This document shows positions 62,841 through 64,000 of a DNA stretch of 64,000 nt, in pieces. The DNA comes from Marinobacter sp. EhC06. GTDB taxonomy: Bacteria > Pseudomonadota > Gammaproteobacteria > Pseudomonadales > Oleiphilaceae. The first letter of the stretch is position 1; each line of letters starts with the position of its first letter. Made by a program: the position numbers and the translations under genes. The notes under the pieces were generated by a model. The model saw nothing but the letters and a program-made list of their open reading frames with translations, searched no databases and was not told where the DNA came from. The stretch is taken from positions 80,157-144,156 of the forward strand of contig NZ_LXYO01000002.1 in the NCBI RefSeq assembly GCF_001650915.1. The letters run 5' to 3'.

Positions 62841-64000
62841 GAAAAAGACATCAACAGAATTTGGTGGGTTCTGGTTTTTCGTTCTCGGACTTTATTTGAT
62901 CTTTGAGTACGTTCGACCTCAGGACAGTTATTTGCCGTTTATAGGCCCCCTTAAACTTCCGATGATTCTTCTGATTATTTTGTCGGTGTTGTTCATACAG
63001 AACGTGAAACGGCTTAATTTGGATCGGGTGACTTTATCGCTTCTGATTCTTTGGGTGTACATGGCGTTATGGATCCCTTTTGCGGTAAATAATTTCCACG
63101 CTTTCCAAACTGTCAAGTCAATGTCGATGGTTTTTGTAAGTGTTTTCGCCATTATCATATTAATAAAAAAAGAGAAGGACATAGCCTTCATTTTCAAGCT
63201 ATTTAGCTTTGTTTCCTTTCTGTTGTCTATATGGGTGTTAACTCACGGTGGAAAAGGTCCTGGTGGCTTTGTTCGAGACGAAAACGATGTCGCATTGGTC
63301 TTAGTTACCTTGTTGCCATTTTCCTTTTATCTCGCAAGGAGTGAAAACTCCCTAAAAAAGAAATTAGTCTATCTCACGGTTTTCCTGGTCGCTATAATTT
63401 CAGTTATTACAACCTTCTCAAGAGGCGGTCTTTTGGGATTGGTTGCGGTTTTGGGTTTGCTGATACTTTTCTCGAAAAAGCCGATCCGGAATACCCTGCT
63501 TGCTATATGCATTTCCTTTCTGCTAGCTGGCGTTGTTGGAAGCTTCCTACCAAAGAACTATATCGCAGATATGCAGACGATAACTGACAAAGAAGATTCA
63601 ACAAGGAATTTAAGGTTCCTGCATTGGACAACTGCCATTGAAATTTATAAAGATAATCCGTTTTTTGGTGTGGGGCCCAACAATTATCCTTGGAGATCTG
63701 GCGAGTATTTTCATCTCAGTCCATATTATGAGGAAGGTGCCCGCGGAAGAGCTGGTAGACAATCGCATTCTTTGTATTTTACATTGATACCCGAGCTAGG
63801 CAGTCTGGGTATTTTGCTTTTTTGTTTAATTCTCTTTCGAGTAATGAAAAACCTAAAGCGTGTTAGATTGCAGCGCGAAATTGGGTCTTATATTGATTTT
63901 TCGAAGGCATTAACGTGTTCGCTAATGGGAGTTCTTGTGAGTGGCGCCTTCATTTCGGTGCTTTATTATCCTTTGCTCTGGCATTTGGTTGGACTCTCAG
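62830..64000 (+). CDS. O-antigen ligase / polymerase-like membrane protein, cut by window end
   Basis: This gene has no stop within the window (390 residues seen). About ten membrane helices alternate with a large periplasmic loop. Family features are TTFSRGGLLGLV near residue 200, NRRFLHWTTAIEIYKDNPFFGVGPNNY-like segment near 260, and the RxxAHSLYFTLIPELG-type block (here RQSHSLYFTLIPELG) near 315, which is the Wzy_C/WaaL ligase signature. The exosortase-associated ligase TIGR03097 is a likely subgroup. The gene is as AT-rich as the one before it. Start ATG at 62830 overlaps the previous stop. Confidence 0.85.
   Translation, partial: MNVRKKTSTEFGGFWFFVLGLYLIFEYVRPQDSYLPFIGPLKLPMILLIILSVLFIQNVKRLNLDRVTLSLLILWVYMALWIPFAVNNFHAFQTVKSMSMVFVSVFAIIILIKKEKDIAFIFKLFSFVSFLLSIWVLTHGGKGPGGFVRDENDVALVLVTLLPFSFYLARSENSLKKKLVYLTVFLVAIISVITTFSRGGLLGLVAVLGLLILFSKKPIRNTLLAICISFLLAGVVGSFLPKNYIADMQTITDKEDSTRNLRFLHWTTAIEIYKDNPFFGVGPNNYPWRSGEYFHLSPYYEEGARGRAGRQSHSLYFTLIPELGSLGILLFCLILFRVMKNLKRVRLQREIGSYIDFSKALTCSLMGVLVSGAFISVLYYPLLWHLVGLS

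Overview
The window looks like a chromosomal segment of a marine gammaproteobacterium close to Marinobacter. The basis is gene content and order: tRNA-Lys, nadA, an M48 peptidase, tusA, an AI-2E-family permease, bcp, dapA, bamC and purC follow each other as in Pseudomonas and Marinobacter. The propionate genes are also of the pseudomonad type (GntR regulator, prpB, prpC, acnD, prpF, prpD). By eye the composition is moderately GC-rich, except for the clearly AT-rich last 2.3 kb. No phage, insertion sequence or CRISPR array was seen.

Layout. 1-9.4 kb: housekeeping genes (NAD, lysine and purine synthesis, outer-membrane assembly, sulfur transfer), then an outer-membrane barrel and a nucleotide-sugar epimerase. 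9.4-16.4 kb: small accessory genes: a lipocalin, a RES/Xre toxin-antitoxin pair with a palindromic operator, tRNA-Val, a drug/metabolite exporter, a secreted lipase with an unknown partner, YceI and a CDP-alcohol phosphatidyltransferase. 16.5-21.7 kb: a compact set made of an MDR dehydrogenase, a 6-pyruvoyltetrahydropterin-synthase-like protein that has lost canonical active-site residues, a glycosyltransferase-methyltransferase fusion, a flippase-like membrane protein and a lone RibD-type reductase. This set looks like a pathway for a glycosylated, membrane-related pterin or pyrimidine compound of unknown identity. 22-30 kb: galU and the osmoregulated periplasmic glucan locus (opgG, opgH, opgD plus two unknown genes). 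GalU would supply UDP-glucose to OpgH.

30.1-39.5 kb: the methylcitrate cycle for propionate. Three GntR-type palindromes lie directly before the regulator gene, and a REP-type array with compensatory base changes lies between prpB and prpC. The locus is interrupted between prpF and prpD by a PEP-CTERM protein gene on the other strand.

37-64 kb: an exosortase A (XrtA)/PEP-CTERM and exopolysaccharide locus. It holds two PEP-CTERM substrates, each preceded by a sigma-54-like -24/-12 element, a priming sugar transferase, the export lipoprotein, a chain-length protein, a tyrosine-kinase-like ATPase with a degenerate Walker A, an outer-membrane barrel, a deacetylase, a FemAB protein, exosortase fused to an EpsI domain, several glycosyltransferases, an aminotransferase and an O-antigen-ligase-like protein cut by the window end. 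Embedded in it is a 1942-residue two-module nonribosomal peptide synthetase (A-T-C-A-T-TE) with its own Sfp-type phosphopantetheinyl transferase. This suggests that a dipeptide-like product is made, and perhaps attached to the surface polymer, in this locus. This, together with the pterin-like set at 16.5-21.7 kb, is the best candidate for an undescribed system.
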